64,000 bases of DNA, from assembly GCA_037074765.1 (NCBI GenBank), contig JBAMDO010000089.1, positions 124,001 to 188,000 on the forward strand, in the 5' to 3' direction. This DNA is from Mansonella perstans (Eukaryota > Nematoda > Chromadorea > Rhabditida > Onchocercidae). This document shows positions 38,384 to 51,450 of this stretch, one piece after another; the first letter of the stretch is position 1; the number at the start of each line of letters is the position of its first letter. A program made the position numbers and the translations under genes. The notes below the pieces were generated by a model that saw only the letters and a program-made list of their open reading frames with translations, made no database searches and had not been told where the DNA came from.

Positions 38384-41300
38384 TCATGATTTCATTCGTA
38401 ACTTTTCAAGAATGTAGAGAAATGTATAATCATAAACGGTGAAACTAACAGATACTGTTATGGGTCCCTGAAAGAGCGATATTTGTTGCACTGTGCAGAA
38501 GATTGATAAAAGATAAGCAATGGTAGCAGATGTATATTATTACTTAATAGCTTTAATAAGCACTAATTAATTATTTATATTTGGTTGCGAGTCATTTTAT
38601 ATTATCATTGATCGGTGCTAACTATTACTGATCTTCAGTGCCAACAAAATATCCCAAGTTTTTTTTTTTTTTTGTTGGTGTTTATATTTACTTAAAACAT
38701 TTTAACAATTATAATTACTAAAGGATGGGTACATCAAAATGTTTAGCAATGTAATAATTGATATTTGAATTTTAAGAATTTTATATTCTCTTATTCACTT
38801 GAATAATTGTTATTGAGATATTTTTGATTAATTGTTTAAAGATCTTTAACTGTTAAGTTAATTATCAATAATATATTTGTGCCTTTAAGATATTTATGTA
38901 AGATTTTGAAAATTTAAAAATTAATCATTAAACGAATATAATGTCAAAAAGCTCTTCGATTTAAGCAAGTATATATATATATATATTTTAAGCAATTATA
39001 TATATATACACATATGTATAGAAAGATTCAAAGAATCAAATTATTTGAAATCAAATTATCTAAATATCGATAATTCGTAATATCTGTCCTTTACTCTTTC
39101 TACCCACCCTCGTCTTTGTCATACCTTAATCCAGTTCATGGTAATTCCTTTGTACAAACCATTCCAAATTCCTTCATTGCGGTAAATATTGTAAAGTACA
39201 TGAAATGCATGATGATTTGATGATACGTGACCTGCTTGCATACGTCGACGAACAATATCAATGGGATATGAAAGAAACTGACCAATAGCACCGGAAATAG
39301 CACCATAAATTAGCCGATGGTACGGTTGCATTGGTTTATTTAAACGTTCTGCAATTGATTGATTAGTGAATTTTGAAATGTTAAAAAAAAATATTTCAAA
39401 ATTTTACCAAATTAGCCTAAATTTCAATTGAATAATCATTTAAGTATTAAGTTTAAATCTGTAAATCAAAATGCTGTAAGCCAAAAAAAAGAATTGGTTC
39501 ATGAAATAAACTAAGCAATGATCTAGAGGATAATTAATGGGAAAGTATTGAAGTAACTAGTTAATAATTAACTCTGGGGAAAAAAAAGTAATTTTGATCC
39601 AATTTATTATCAGATGAAATTTTTTACCTTCAATACTTTTTCATCAGCTAATTTGAATGATTGTATTATTGAATTACTGCGGAATTTAATCAAGAAAAAA
39701 AAATCAAGACTTTTGGAACGTGAAGAATTTGAAAAAACTTTTAAATAGGTGCTCAAATGATAGTGGACATTGCTTTTTTTGTTAGCAAATTTACATTCAT
39801 CATTAGCAAATAATTGGAAGTACGGATGCGAACTGCTTTGGTGTTTTAGCAAGGTTTAAATTGTTAATTGAACTTTTTTAATTGTTATTTTCCAAAGATT
39901 GAAACGACGATCAATATCATGTCTTATTGTTATTCCTGTATATATGCAATCAATAATTTTAAAAACATCAGTTACCTCGATGAAGAAGTTTAAGTGTGTC
40001 AAATGTATAGAAACTACCGCCAGCATAAATTATAATGCCAAATAAAGATGGCATTAGTCCATAATAAAATGACCTTAAAATGAATTTCCTTCAATATTAA
40101 TTACAATTGGATTACAAGCAATAATCTAGCACTGCATATGTAAAATGTAAATTCCTTAAGAATTAATAAAAATAAATTAATTAACGAAAAATATTACTAC
40201 AACTAAAAATTTAAAAATAGTTCAAAGAAATTTTAAAAAAAAAGGAATGATCAAATAATGTATTTCAATTTGTTTATGTTGAAAATAAATCATAAATTAC
40301 AATTAATGATTCTCAATAATAGTAAGAAATTAATCGATTAAATGAATGAAATAAAATTATGAATTTCAAGAACAAAAAAAAAGTTGTCAGTATTTTTTTA
40401 TTGAAAATTACAGTATTCCTACCGTATTCCTTCTCTGGTATAAATTTTATGAAAAACGGATCGAAGATTGCTGTATTCGGTATATTTCGATAAGGCAAGT
40501 CGAGTTCTTGCCGTATCCAGTGGATAAATAAGTAGTGTTGAAGTTAGGCCACTTAATGAACCGGCTAGTAATCGTCGAAGAGGTGTACTTTTCCGGAAAT
40601 TGCAAAAATAATAAATTATGATTAATAATTAGTATAATTAAATTAAAATGATAATATTTTGTTGATGATTATTTGTTCATTTTTGTTGTTTTGTTTATTT
40701 TAATAATAATTTATTGGTTTTGGTAAATTTTTAATTTAAAATTGCATCAATTTACAACAATTATTTGATGATACTTTAATTATAATTAAAATAATGCAGG
40801 AAATTTAATTCTAGTAACTTTTTTTGCAGAAAATTTAATTCTAGTAACAAAATTTAATTCCAGTAATTCTAGTAAAAAAAAGTTCTGCATTTTTTGTTTT
40901 TGTTTTTTTTTTTGTGAAAAGATAAAGTAACATTTGGAAATTTAATTATTGCTCAAAAGTACTACAGCACTTTTCTCGACAATTTTTATCATGTATTACT
41001 GTAAATTACTGTAGTCCGCCTTTTAAATCATTAATCATTCGATGCTTCAGAATTTAAATTAATCACTGGAAAATATTAAACATTTCTTCAACATGTTTTC
41101 ATACTATTTTTTCTAACTAAAAGATTAAATTTTAAATTTTATTCTTACCATTAGAAGAAGAAATTAATTCATGTTTAGATAAAATAATAAATTTTGAATT
41201 TAGTTTCAAATTTTAAAAGGCAAAAAAATTTTTCGTTCACGAGAAATCTATTTGTTAAATTTCTATGCGAATCTTTAGCAGTAACTAAAGAATTCTTTGG

Positions 41301-43120
41301 TGTAACCGAAAAGGAATTGAATGAATTGATGTAATTTCAATTAAATTTAATTTTTTTTCATTTTGAGTCTTTTAACTCATCTACTCAATTACTCCATAAT
41401 ACTTTTTTTACCCATTGTAATCAACACGAAGCATTGATTTGTACTGTTCATGCGATGCAAATTGTATAGCAGCATATGGAAAAATTCGAATTAATGTTGC
41501 TGAATTACCACGCCAAAGGGAAAATAATCCCTGTTCCTGATACGATAATTTCAGGAATTTTGCTACTTCAATTAGTGAATAATGAGTTGATGATGATACT
41601 GTAACGATAATAAGTACTACAAATGATAACATTAAAGATAGCAATAACCACAGTAATAGTGGTAACAATTACAGTATTAATAGTGATAACAGAAACAGTA
41701 ATAATAGCAATTTTGATAATAATAGTAACAATAGTAACAACAATAATTATGATAGCAAGAACAATGGTGGTAACGAAAATGAAAACAATAATATCAATCA
41801 GAATTAAAAAAAATAATTTACAGAAAATTTGCATTCTGTTAATTTCAATTTTTTTTTTTAAGGTGTTACTTAATTAATTCGATTTTAAAAATTGATGACT
41901 GCATAAATATTCATAATTCTCTTTTATGCAACTATTGAGAAAAAATTATTTGTGGTTCGATGAAAGCAAATAATAAGCAAAATGTAAGTCTTGCTATGAA
42001 TTTCTTCATTTTTTAATTTTTTAGTTTTTAAAACCATTCCTTTATATTCGAATTTATGGATTAATCAAATTTTGATGAATTTTTTTGAATTTCTAAATAT
42101 GGGCCTTTTGTAATATTAAAAAAAAAAAGTATATTAGTTAATTCATCTAAGTAACAAATTTCAGTTATATTTCTGCACTTGTGAAATTGGTATTTGATTT
42201 GATAAATTTTTTTTAAATTCCCGAATTTAAAGTTTTGTTATATTTTCAAAGTATAATAATTAATGAATTCAATATTAATAGCAAAATTTTCTGAGTAATC
42301 GAGCTGATTGAAATTTATGCGAATTTTTTGTTCGTTTCATTGCATTCATACATTTGTAAGCACAAATAAATTTTTTGTTCTTATTTCACTTTTTTTTTAA
42401 AATTTTTACCTTGAAAATGAATCTTCGCTCTTTCTAAAGGTGCTACAAGTGTTTTAGCAAACATTCCTGCAAATGCTCCAGCAGCAAATGATGATGCAAT
42501 GATGATCGAGTTATTTTCACACTGTTGTTGCAATAATTAAAATTTTATAATTTGAAATAAATTGTTTAATTAATTAGTGAAGGAAAAAACAAACAACTGA
42601 AAATTGAATTGTAATGTAAACAGAAGAATTTATTCAATAAAAAAAAAAAATAAATCAATAAGTTTGTGTTAAATTCTGAGCAAAATTTTAGGTTAAGATC
42701 TAGAGTTTTTTTCGCAAATTATTTAGTAATAGACAGATGAATTATGGCTAAATTCAATTTTGCTCAATTCTATTGGCTACATCTAGCCGATATTGTTTTT
42801 GTCGGAAATCTTATCCGATCAATGTGTATGCTAGCATTTTACTCAATCGTGACAAAAACGAATGTATTCTGGTTAATTTTCAAAATTATGTTTTTGTTTA
42901 TGAATTGAAATGGTTACTGATAAAAATGAATTTTTCTTCAGCATCGTAAAAAAGAAATTTAATCCAAAAAAAATTTGAAAATTTTATTGATTTCATAGAA
43001 TTTCCAAATTTATTTGGAAATTTTCATATTTTGCAAAGTTATAATCAGTCTTTAGTCGAAAACGATAAAAAATCCGAAAAAAAAAAGAAAATTTCCGAAA
43101 TATACCTTAGTGGTTTGCAT
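38384..43120 (-). CDS. Mitochondrial coenzyme A / nucleotide carrier, SLC25A42-like
   Basis: Seven minus-strand exons give 294 aa: 43106-43120, 42410-42521, 41412-41598, 40423-40587, 39976-40073, 39125-39348, 38384-38467. SLC25A42 exchanges coenzyme A and adenosine 3',5'-bisphosphate for matrix adenine nucleotides across the inner membrane. Three carrier signatures are intact: APLERAK (P33), YPLDTAR (P127), YPIDIVR (P221). Subfamily-like runs are [28 protein letters not shown], and [18 protein letters not shown] near the C-terminus. The start exon encodes only MQTTK; it was chosen because it supplies an ATG, a GTATAT donor and phase 0. Reading past AAG at 39125 gives a stop at once, but the true last exon [10 protein letters not shown] lies 650 bp further on. 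Intron 2 begins beside a 200-bp trinucleotide-like repeat. Confidence 0.94.
41605..41810. repeat. Degenerate trinucleotide repeat (AAY/AGY-type)
   Basis: About 200 bp of triplet-periodic sequence (AATAATAGTAACAATAGTAA and variants) starts within 10 bases of the splice acceptor of exon 3 of the SLC25A42-like gene. It generates spurious open frames on both strands. Confidence 0.8.
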
Positions 43121-44596
43121 TAAAATTTCGATGTATGACTAAAATTAAATTTATTAATTTCCTGTTTTTACAAAACGAAATTTTTTCTTTTTCTGTGCTA
43201 ATTTGGAATTTTTTTTGCCGAAGTTTACTGACTCATTCATTTTTTCTTTCAAAAGGATTTAGCATTTCTGACATTTTTATGAAAAGTAAAATATCATTTG
43301 GCCAAGCTAAATTTAGTCAAATTATTGAAATGATGGGGTTTTAAGTAATATTATTACTGAGCCAGGTAAGGGTAATTAATTAAATATTGTTATTGTTTCT
43401 TCTTTTTGAGTAAAATGTAATACAATTATCAGACAAGATAAGTTACAATACAATCATAAAACCAACCGCTTCGTTCTGTGCAAGCGTTGCAAAAAAAAAA
43501 ATTAAATTCTCATTCATTATTTTAATATTTTAAGGAGAAAAAATGAAACTTAAACAAAACAAAAGTTTGATTTTTATTTTGTAAAATTTTTTACAACACA
43601 AATGAATGAAATAATAAATTATGAAATAACAAAAAAAAAAAAAAAAAATGGAATGTTTTCAAAATTTTATGTACTTGCATATAAATATTATAAATTATTA
43701 AAATTAGCAATTATTTCAGAATGGAAATAAATTTGCAAAGTAGACATTATTATGAAAAACTAATTAATTTATCATGAAATGTTTGTTATATTATATAATT
43801 TTGACACTAACTAATCCGATTAATTCATTAGAAAACACTAAAATATTTGACTAAAATTAATTTTGTATTTTAATTTTTTCTAAATGGAATGATTTTGTAT
43901 GAGATAATTCAGTAAAAATACATTACAGAGAGCGGATAAGAGTGTAAAAGATTGAAATGATAAAAAATGATATGATGTAACATATAAGAAATCTAGTGAT
44001 AAGATGGAAATAACAAAATGTAATAAGATTGAAAAGATTAAAGCAATGTATGATGAGAATAATTATGCATAATTGTTATATTTAATAATATGATCGCATG
44101 TTTATTGTTTGGACCTTGAAAATTTTTTGAAAATTTTTCAAAATCCATGTGAATTTTTCAAAAAATCACAAAAATTCATCGTACGTTTTTATTATCATTA
44201 TCATTACCAGCAATATTTTTATCAGTTAATGAATGCGAAATTCCGAAAATCTTGGAAAATTCTCCATTTTTTTCTACTTTTAATCATAATTATTATTTAT
44301 TATTTACTGCTACTAATTATCATTATTAATCATTATAAACACTGCTAATAGTATTATTATCGTTGCAAAGTTATGTGGATAAACTAAAACTCTTTCCTGA
44401 ATTTTAATTTGAAATTTGTATCCAAAATACTACTATTAATTATTATTGCTAATTTAGTTACTGTTTTCATTGATTATTTTTATTATTGCTCTTATTATCA
44501 CTGCAGAAATTGTGGAATAAATATTATGGTGATGCAAAATGAATGGATAGTATTACTTCGGTATATTGGTAGTTTGATCATTTTTGAATAAAATAT
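43121..44596. other. Intergenic between SLC25A42-like start and ZP gene end
   Basis: No gene was recognised; the part 44185-44350 is imperfect ATT/ATC repeat. Confidence 0.5.
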
Positions 44597-47500
44597 TTAA
44601 CTAATTGTTATTATATAATAAATACTATATGTGATAAAAATGATTGTTTTGCGTGTTTCGTTCTTCAATGCTACAACAATAACCAAGAGTACGATAGCTA
44701 GGCTAAAAAGGACAAAATATGAGAGTGCAACAAGAAATGGTGAAAAGCATGTTGGTGATCTTGTCTCAATTAACATATCGTCAATTCCACCAACGAGCAT
44801 TTCTGGTGAATTAACATCCATTTCAAGTGTTTTATTAGCTGATTGATCATTGTCATGATTATAATTATTGTTAACACTATCTTTGTTGCTTGATGATGAT
44901 TTCAGCAAGTTTGAAACTGAACGACGACTACGATTTTCTCCAGCGCTTTCATTTTCCGAACAATTTGGTGGCTAAAAAAGTATTGCAATACGAAATATAA
45001 TCAAAAAATCAGTTGTCAATTAATATCATAATAAATAAATCAGTTATAAATTATTGTTAAATTATGTTTTCAATAATACTTCGTCCTTTTTTTAAAACTT
45101 TTTAATGAAATGATTGAATTAATTTATTCTTTTTCCTTTCCTTTTTGCAGATAAATTAGATACAGTAGAAATAATAATAATGATACGTAAACTTACCGTA
45201 ATCCCGTCACAGTAACCTAATGTTTTTTGGCATAATTGAATTTGACAGGTGAAAAATAATCGATTACTGTCAGCATATTTAAATGCTTGATTTAGAGCAT
45301 ATGCTTTCATTAGCGATGAATCATAAGTGAGATCACTCAATAGAAAATTATCTAATGAACAACTGAAAAAAAAAACTGTTAAATTTAATTTCCTTCAAAA
45401 AAAATTTAATCCATTTTTTTCTCCTACAAATTTTATTATGAATAAACAAAAATTTTTAAAAGAAATTCAATCTCAAAATTAATTCTGTGCAAAATAAATG
45501 TTTTATTTGTAAGAAAAAAATAAAACAAAGCATTTTAAATTTTCAAATTGCATAATTTAAATATTTCATTTATTCATTTAAAAATTATGATTTAAATGTT
45601 TTGCTTTTTTTACCCATTAAAATCTACTACTGGATGATCGGTGCCTTCGCCATCAGTTACAAAACATCTTTTAACAAGCATTCCGAAACCAAAGCCGCTA
45701 CATTCCCAAACATGAAATACCTTTGAAAAAATAATTTTGAAATTAATTGAGACGATTTTTGCAAACAATATTTAAGATGTCCCTTTAATTAATTTCCATT
45801 AATTAAATTTAAGTTTAATTTAATTGAAATATCACAAAAAAAAAAAGAAAAAAAAAACAATTAAGGATATGATATCATGATATTACTGTCGAAAAAATCG
45901 AAATAATTGTATCATAAAATTATTTGAACTTTGCATTTACAATCATTCCGTTGAATAACAAGCGTTTTTCTCGTGCCCTAAAATCATGAGTGAGCCTATC
46001 TAATCTTCAAAGCCGTCTAATTGTCTTTTTTGTTTGATTTGCGTACATCTGGTCAAAATAATTTACGTCGTGCAACTTCCTTATATACAAAAAGGGCAGT
46101 GTTTTATTCAAATGTCCATTGCTGCTATGAGGATAGTGTTAATTTATTTGTACAGATGTTATATGCCTGATTGTTTAAAAAAATTTTTTGACACATTCCT
46201 TATATAAACAAAAAGGAATTCATTCTATTAAATCAGTTCATTCAATCCAATCTGTTTGCACTCAGTGTTGTATGAGTCAAACGTCGCACTTCTTCTCTTC
46301 GACTAATTTCTCTTCAACTTCAGAAATTTTCTCTCTTTTCACTAATGAAAAGCTAATTTGTCAATGTATTTTTATTCTCTGTATTCACTAATAATACTAT
46401 TATCGTTATTAATAAACTTTTATCAACATTGCGCTTCTGTGTTAACAAAAAAGGCAACAAAAAATATCATTATCAATCTCTTACAAGCAAGATAACATAA
46501 ATTTTCATTTTTACAATTACTGCAAGCAATGAATAAAATATGAAATAATAAACTGATATCAAATATATTTGCAAATACATTTCTTGGATCTTTTCTTTTC
46601 CCTATATTTCATTAGTAAATAAAATAAAAATAAATTAATTCTGATATCTGCTGAAGATTTATTTATTAGCAAAGAAGTATTTCTAAAAAATTTATTATAA
46701 TTTGAATTATGATTTCAGTGCTAAAATTTTCATATCAAATCAAATAAAAGTTTCTTTTTATCGCTCTTTTTAATACTATTATCAAATACATACCGTTTCG
46801 CCAACATTTACAGATGTAAGTTGTGGCCCATTAATGCTATCCCGTCGTACGGTATATTGACATGTTGGAAGCTTTAATTCATCCTGTATTTCTGTTGTTA
46901 TCAATGGGCTATAAAATTAAAATTGGTGTATTTGCTTTTTTTTTGCTATCGAATAAATATCATGATGATCGCATCAAATAGTATATATCAGAATAATCGC
47001 ATCAAATACAAAATTATTTGTAATTAAAAATTATGGGACACGAACGAAAATTAAATTGTAAAAGCTTGTATACTTTTAATACATTGAAACTTTTAACACA
47101 TTGCAAAATCAAAAAACTAACGTCGTTTTTGCTCTGCTTATCAGTAAATTATAAATCATATCAAATAATTGCGACATAATTTTAAACTTTATTTCAATTC
47201 AAAAAATCTAATAATTAAGAAATTCCTTTGTGTTACTAAGACTATCATGAAATTTTTGAGGCGCAAAACAAAAATTTAGAAATTTAACGAAATATTTAAA
47301 ATACTGTTCATTAATTAATAAATGTGTTTAGTTTGAAGATTTTTAAAAATTTGCAAATATTACAATGTTTTCTTATCAAAATTTTAATAAGCGGTAAAAT
47401 AAATTTGTGAAAATTTTTGATCTGAAATAAATTTAAATATCGAGAAAAAATTCCATGAAAATTTAATTTGCTGCTAAACTGAAAAAAAGTTTTTACTGAA

Positions 47501-50500
47501 TTGAAAATTCAGTATTTTTGAAATTACCTGACATAAAGTGCTGATGTAACAATCGTGTCCGGTTCCATGTAAAAGCATTTGACATGAAATGCTCGATCAT
47601 TTTTGGTGATAAAACCGGCTGGATGAAACGAAACAATTACTGTTACAATAAAATTAATTCCACGTGGATTAATCTGAAGCAAAATTTTTAATGGAATGTT
47701 TATTTTTTATTCAATTTTTAAATTTTTAATTAAAGTTTTTTCTTGTCCAAATTTATTAAATAGAAATAAAAAATTTATTGACGAACAATTATTTTTAAAG
47801 ATTTATGTTTTGATATAAAAAAGATGAAAAATTATGAGTTGCAGTGTTTAAAGCTGCACCATTCATTCAATTTTTGTTCACACAAAACTTGATTTATTCA
47901 AAAGTAACATAACAGGAAATTTTTGAAATGGTTTTGAAAAAGTTTTTTTCAAAATATTCTAACATTTTTCAAATTATGGACAAAAAAAACTTTCTAAGAT
48001 GATCCACAATTCCGGAAATTAATTAATCCATGAACAATCAATTAACAAATTTTTACATTTAATAAAATCCAAAAAAAGCATGTTGTGAATTAAATAAAAG
48101 CGCAAATAAACTAACTGAGCGCAAACGTTGCATACCACATTTACCCAGTTCTAAGGTATAGGAATTGGAACTATTATAATCATATGATTGTTTGCATGAG
48201 GAATCTTTTGCTCTTCCTTTTACGAATATATTACCATGAAATGGTTTTTCTGTCATCACATCCAATGTCAGATCATTTTCTTCACATGAGACTTTTGGTA
48301 CACCTAAAATGATTTTAATAAATACTCTTCACATATGAAATTAAAATAAATATATTTAAAATTAAATTCTTGGTATAAAATTAAAATAATAAAACTTGAA
48401 ATTAATTCCTTAAAATAGGTTTAAATAATACTTTCGGTGCACCTGAAATGACTTTATAGAGACCTACCATGGAATTAAAATAAATAAACTTGAAATCAAA
48501 TTATTAATAATGATTTAAATGACACTTTTAGTGCATCTAAAATGAATATTGGCTCTTCACACACAAAATTATAACAAATATATTTCAAATTAAATTCTTG
48601 AAGTTGGTAGATGATACTTGGCACACCTGGAATTTAAAGAGATTTCATGTATGAAATGAAATTCTTAATAATAGTTTAAATGAAACTTTTGATACATCTA
48701 AAATGATTTTAATAGGAATTCTTCATGTATGAAATTAAAACAAATATATCTGAAATTTAATTTTAAAATTGCTTTGGATGGTACTTTTGTTACAACAAAG
48801 ACAGGGTCAATAAGAAGCCTCGATATAAATATATTTGAAACTGAACTTTAAAGCGGACTAGACTAAATCTCAAGTCGAGTAAAAAAAAATTGGTCAAATA
48901 CAGTATTGTTTACATTTGAGGTTTTCTTGGCTTATTTTTTTAGAAATGCATTTACTTGCCATTTTAAATTTATTGCAATTCTATATTTATGTTTTTTTTT
49001 TTTTTTTGAAAAGTTTCAAGTAATTATTTTCATAGTAAAAAATGAAAAAAAAGCAGAACTGAATATAAAATACTTTAAATTTAAAGTTTTGAATTAGAAT
49101 TAAGCAGCATCAGTTTAATGCCTTTTTTTATCAATTGAAATTTGCTCCATTAATTTTATTTTACTTTCTCTCCTGCTAGTTAATCATGATATTTTCATTA
49201 ATTACTATCGCTTAATTGCATAACTTAAGAATTTGAAAGGATGTATACGAATACTTTAAAAGCATAACTTTAAATTTACAGAGGGCTAAATGAGACCGAA
49301 ATATTTTTATATCTAATTACCATAAAAATCTTCTTGCAATAATCATTCCAATTTTCACTTTACTTTAATGTCCACCTTTACTAACAACAACAATAATAAT
49401 TAACCACAAATAACAAATCGTTCACTAATAGCAAAAGCCATTTATTGTAATGGTTGTACAATACAATAATAAATTGTCCACTTTCAATGCATTTATTTCA
49501 ATTACATATCAAATGCCCGCTCCTGGCCATTTTATCCAGCAATAAAATGAGTAATTTTTGAACCGAATGAAATCTGTCTTAGATAGAAATCTTATTGTGA
49601 ATATGGAAATTTCTATATTACTGTAAACATGTAAAAATGTAATTGAAAAAAAATTTAATAATTAACCGCAAATAACAAATCGTTCACTAATAGCAAAAGT
49701 AAAATGTAAAATACATACAGTAAAATAAAACTGTAAACATGTAAAATTTTACTGTTGATATGGAATGTTTTATTTTTAATATGGACGAATCTTATTTCAA
49801 ATATGAAAAATGTATTATTTTAAATATGGAAAATCTTGTTGCAAATGAAAAAATTCTGTTATAAATATGAAAATTTTTTATTTGTAACTGAGAGAAAAAA
49901 CATGGGGAAAAAAGGAAAAAGTTGTAAAATGCAAAATGAAAAATAATAAACAAAAAATGTTGCCGATGAAAATTATTGCCGACAGAATCTTCCCACTTTT
50001 CATTTTCTTTTATTTTTTTCTTTTTCGAATTTTAACTGTAAAATCGTTCATTTTCAACATATCAATTATTTCCAATTATCATTTTTTATTTTTCCTTTTC
50101 ATTTTTGAATCATGAATAATTCATACCATTCGGTACAATACGAAATTATTTTGTAATTTGGATTATTTTGATCATTGAACATGTGAAGTTCGTCTTTTTT
50201 TTGAATAAAATATTGATGAAATTATTTAAAAAATTTTACATTTTGCAAATCATAATCTGGAATTTAATTGTCTGGTTATTGTAACGGAAAATTTTCTTTG
50301 TACTAAATGTCAGCAATCAACTTTTGCCACTTTTTTCCATTTCTTTTTAAATTTTAAATTTTGGTTCAAGGTTAAAAGTGTGTCATTTTTTCGTTTTATT
50401 TTGTAGCCTTCTGAAACTATTTATTCTTTATGAATTGGTTCAACTGATAAAGACGCAAAAAAACGAAAAATGAAAAATGAAATTCCTCATTGTATTTATC

Positions 50501-50870
50501 GTTTATTCTGTTAATCGTTCCATTTATTTTTATGAAATAAAATCTAAATATCGAATGTAAATCTTCTGAAAAATTAAAAAACCATAAAAAAGTTTATGAC
50601 ATTTATATATACTAGGAGATTTTTACATACTTTCGTCACATTTTAATCAGGTTATTTGAATTTTGGATTTATTTCTATTTTGACATCAAAAAAAAAAAAA
50701 AAAAAATGTGCTACTATTTGAATATAGGAAATTTTCATTTCAATTTTTAGAAGCTGAAATTTGAAAAATTTTTTTGTTTAAAAATTATGAAACTGAATTG
50801 ATACATACCTAAACAAAGATATGCTTCTGTTGAAATTATAACATTGATAAATGTCTCATTTAAGTTTTTT
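44597..50870 (-). CDS. Cuticlin-like ZP-domain membrane protein (5' end unresolved)
   Basis: Six secure minus-strand exons are 48116-48303, 47528-47673, 46794-46908, 45614-45720, 45197-45362 and 44597-44971. A tentative upstream exon is 50809-50870, or only 50809-50826. About 386 aa are recovered. Cuticlins are apical matrix proteins of the nematode cuticle. The ZP domain starts at GVPKVSCEENDLTLDV and continues through NIFVKGRAKDSSCKQSY, TKNDRAFHVKCFYME, LPTCQYTVRRDSINGPQ, VFHVWECSGFGFGMLVKRCF and FFTCQIQLCQKTLGYCDG, with conserved cysteines. After it comes a furin site RSRR, a Ser/Asn-rich linker, then a single membrane helix (FLVALSYFVLFSLAIVLLVI) and a short basic tail. This is the standard ZP-N/ZP-C, cleavage site, membrane anchor order. 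The signal-peptide exon was not found. Confidence 0.88.
48290..48800 (-). repeat. Tandem array duplicating a splice acceptor of the ZP gene
   Basis: The intron-exon boundary at 48304 (TTTTAG|GTGTACCAAAAGT on the minus strand) recurs upstream as CATTTCAG|GTGCACCGAAAGT (48430-48456), CATTTTAG|ATGCACTAAAAGT (about 48525-48550), a shorter copy at 48615-48640, CATTTTAG|ATGTATCAAAAGT (48684-48715) and a fragment near 48787. Spacer sequence (GAAATTAAAATAAATATATT) is also repeated. Confidence 0.8.
49394..49700. repeat. 44-bp direct repeat pair and AATATGGA motifs
   Basis: Positions 49394-49437 and 49657-49700 differ at about one base (TAATTAACC[A/G]CAAATAAC...). Both copies sit among degenerate AATATGGAAA units that run to about 49890. 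Confidence 0.8.
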
Positions 50871-51309
50871 CTGTACCAGAAACTTTATTATTCATTTTGA
50901 ATAAGTGAATAATTATTTCGGATTACTTAAATTTTAATTTTTGTGCTTTTCAATTAAAATATTTCATTCGTCATTCTTTTGAATAAAGCTAAAATAACAG
51001 TGATATTGATCAATTTTTCATTAATTGATGATATTGATGAATTGGACAGCTTTATTGTTTAATTTTTAAGTTCTAATAAATTACGAAATTTTAAAGTTGT
51101 AATGCTAGTAATAAAATTATTCTGACGAACGAAGCGATCTATAGTAATATGATTTTCTTTTATAAAATCCAGAATAAAATATCATTATGTTGGGAAAAGA
51201 AAACATTGCTAACATGATGGAGATGAAATTTTACTTATTAAAAATAGAACTTGCATAACTTAGTTCAAAGTTAAAATTGCAGAAATAAAAGTTATATCAG
51301 TTAATGAAA

Positions 51310-51450
51310 ATAGAAGTGGTTCGAGTAAAACTTACATAAATAAAGTTTGCACAATTTATTAAAATCAGAAGTTACATAAATAAAAATTATATAAGTTGCT
51401 AAAAGTAAAAGCTACATAAATAAAAATTTTGCAATGAATTAAAAGTGAAA
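51310..51450. repeat. Degenerate ~42-bp tandem repeat
   Basis: The motif TACATAAATAAA(A/G) recurs at about 51334, 51373 and 51412 with similar spacers. Confidence 0.65.

Noticed and set aside
41568..41877. Long Ile/Val/Thr open frames on both strands
   Set aside because: Produced by the triplet-periodic repeat, not by selection for protein.
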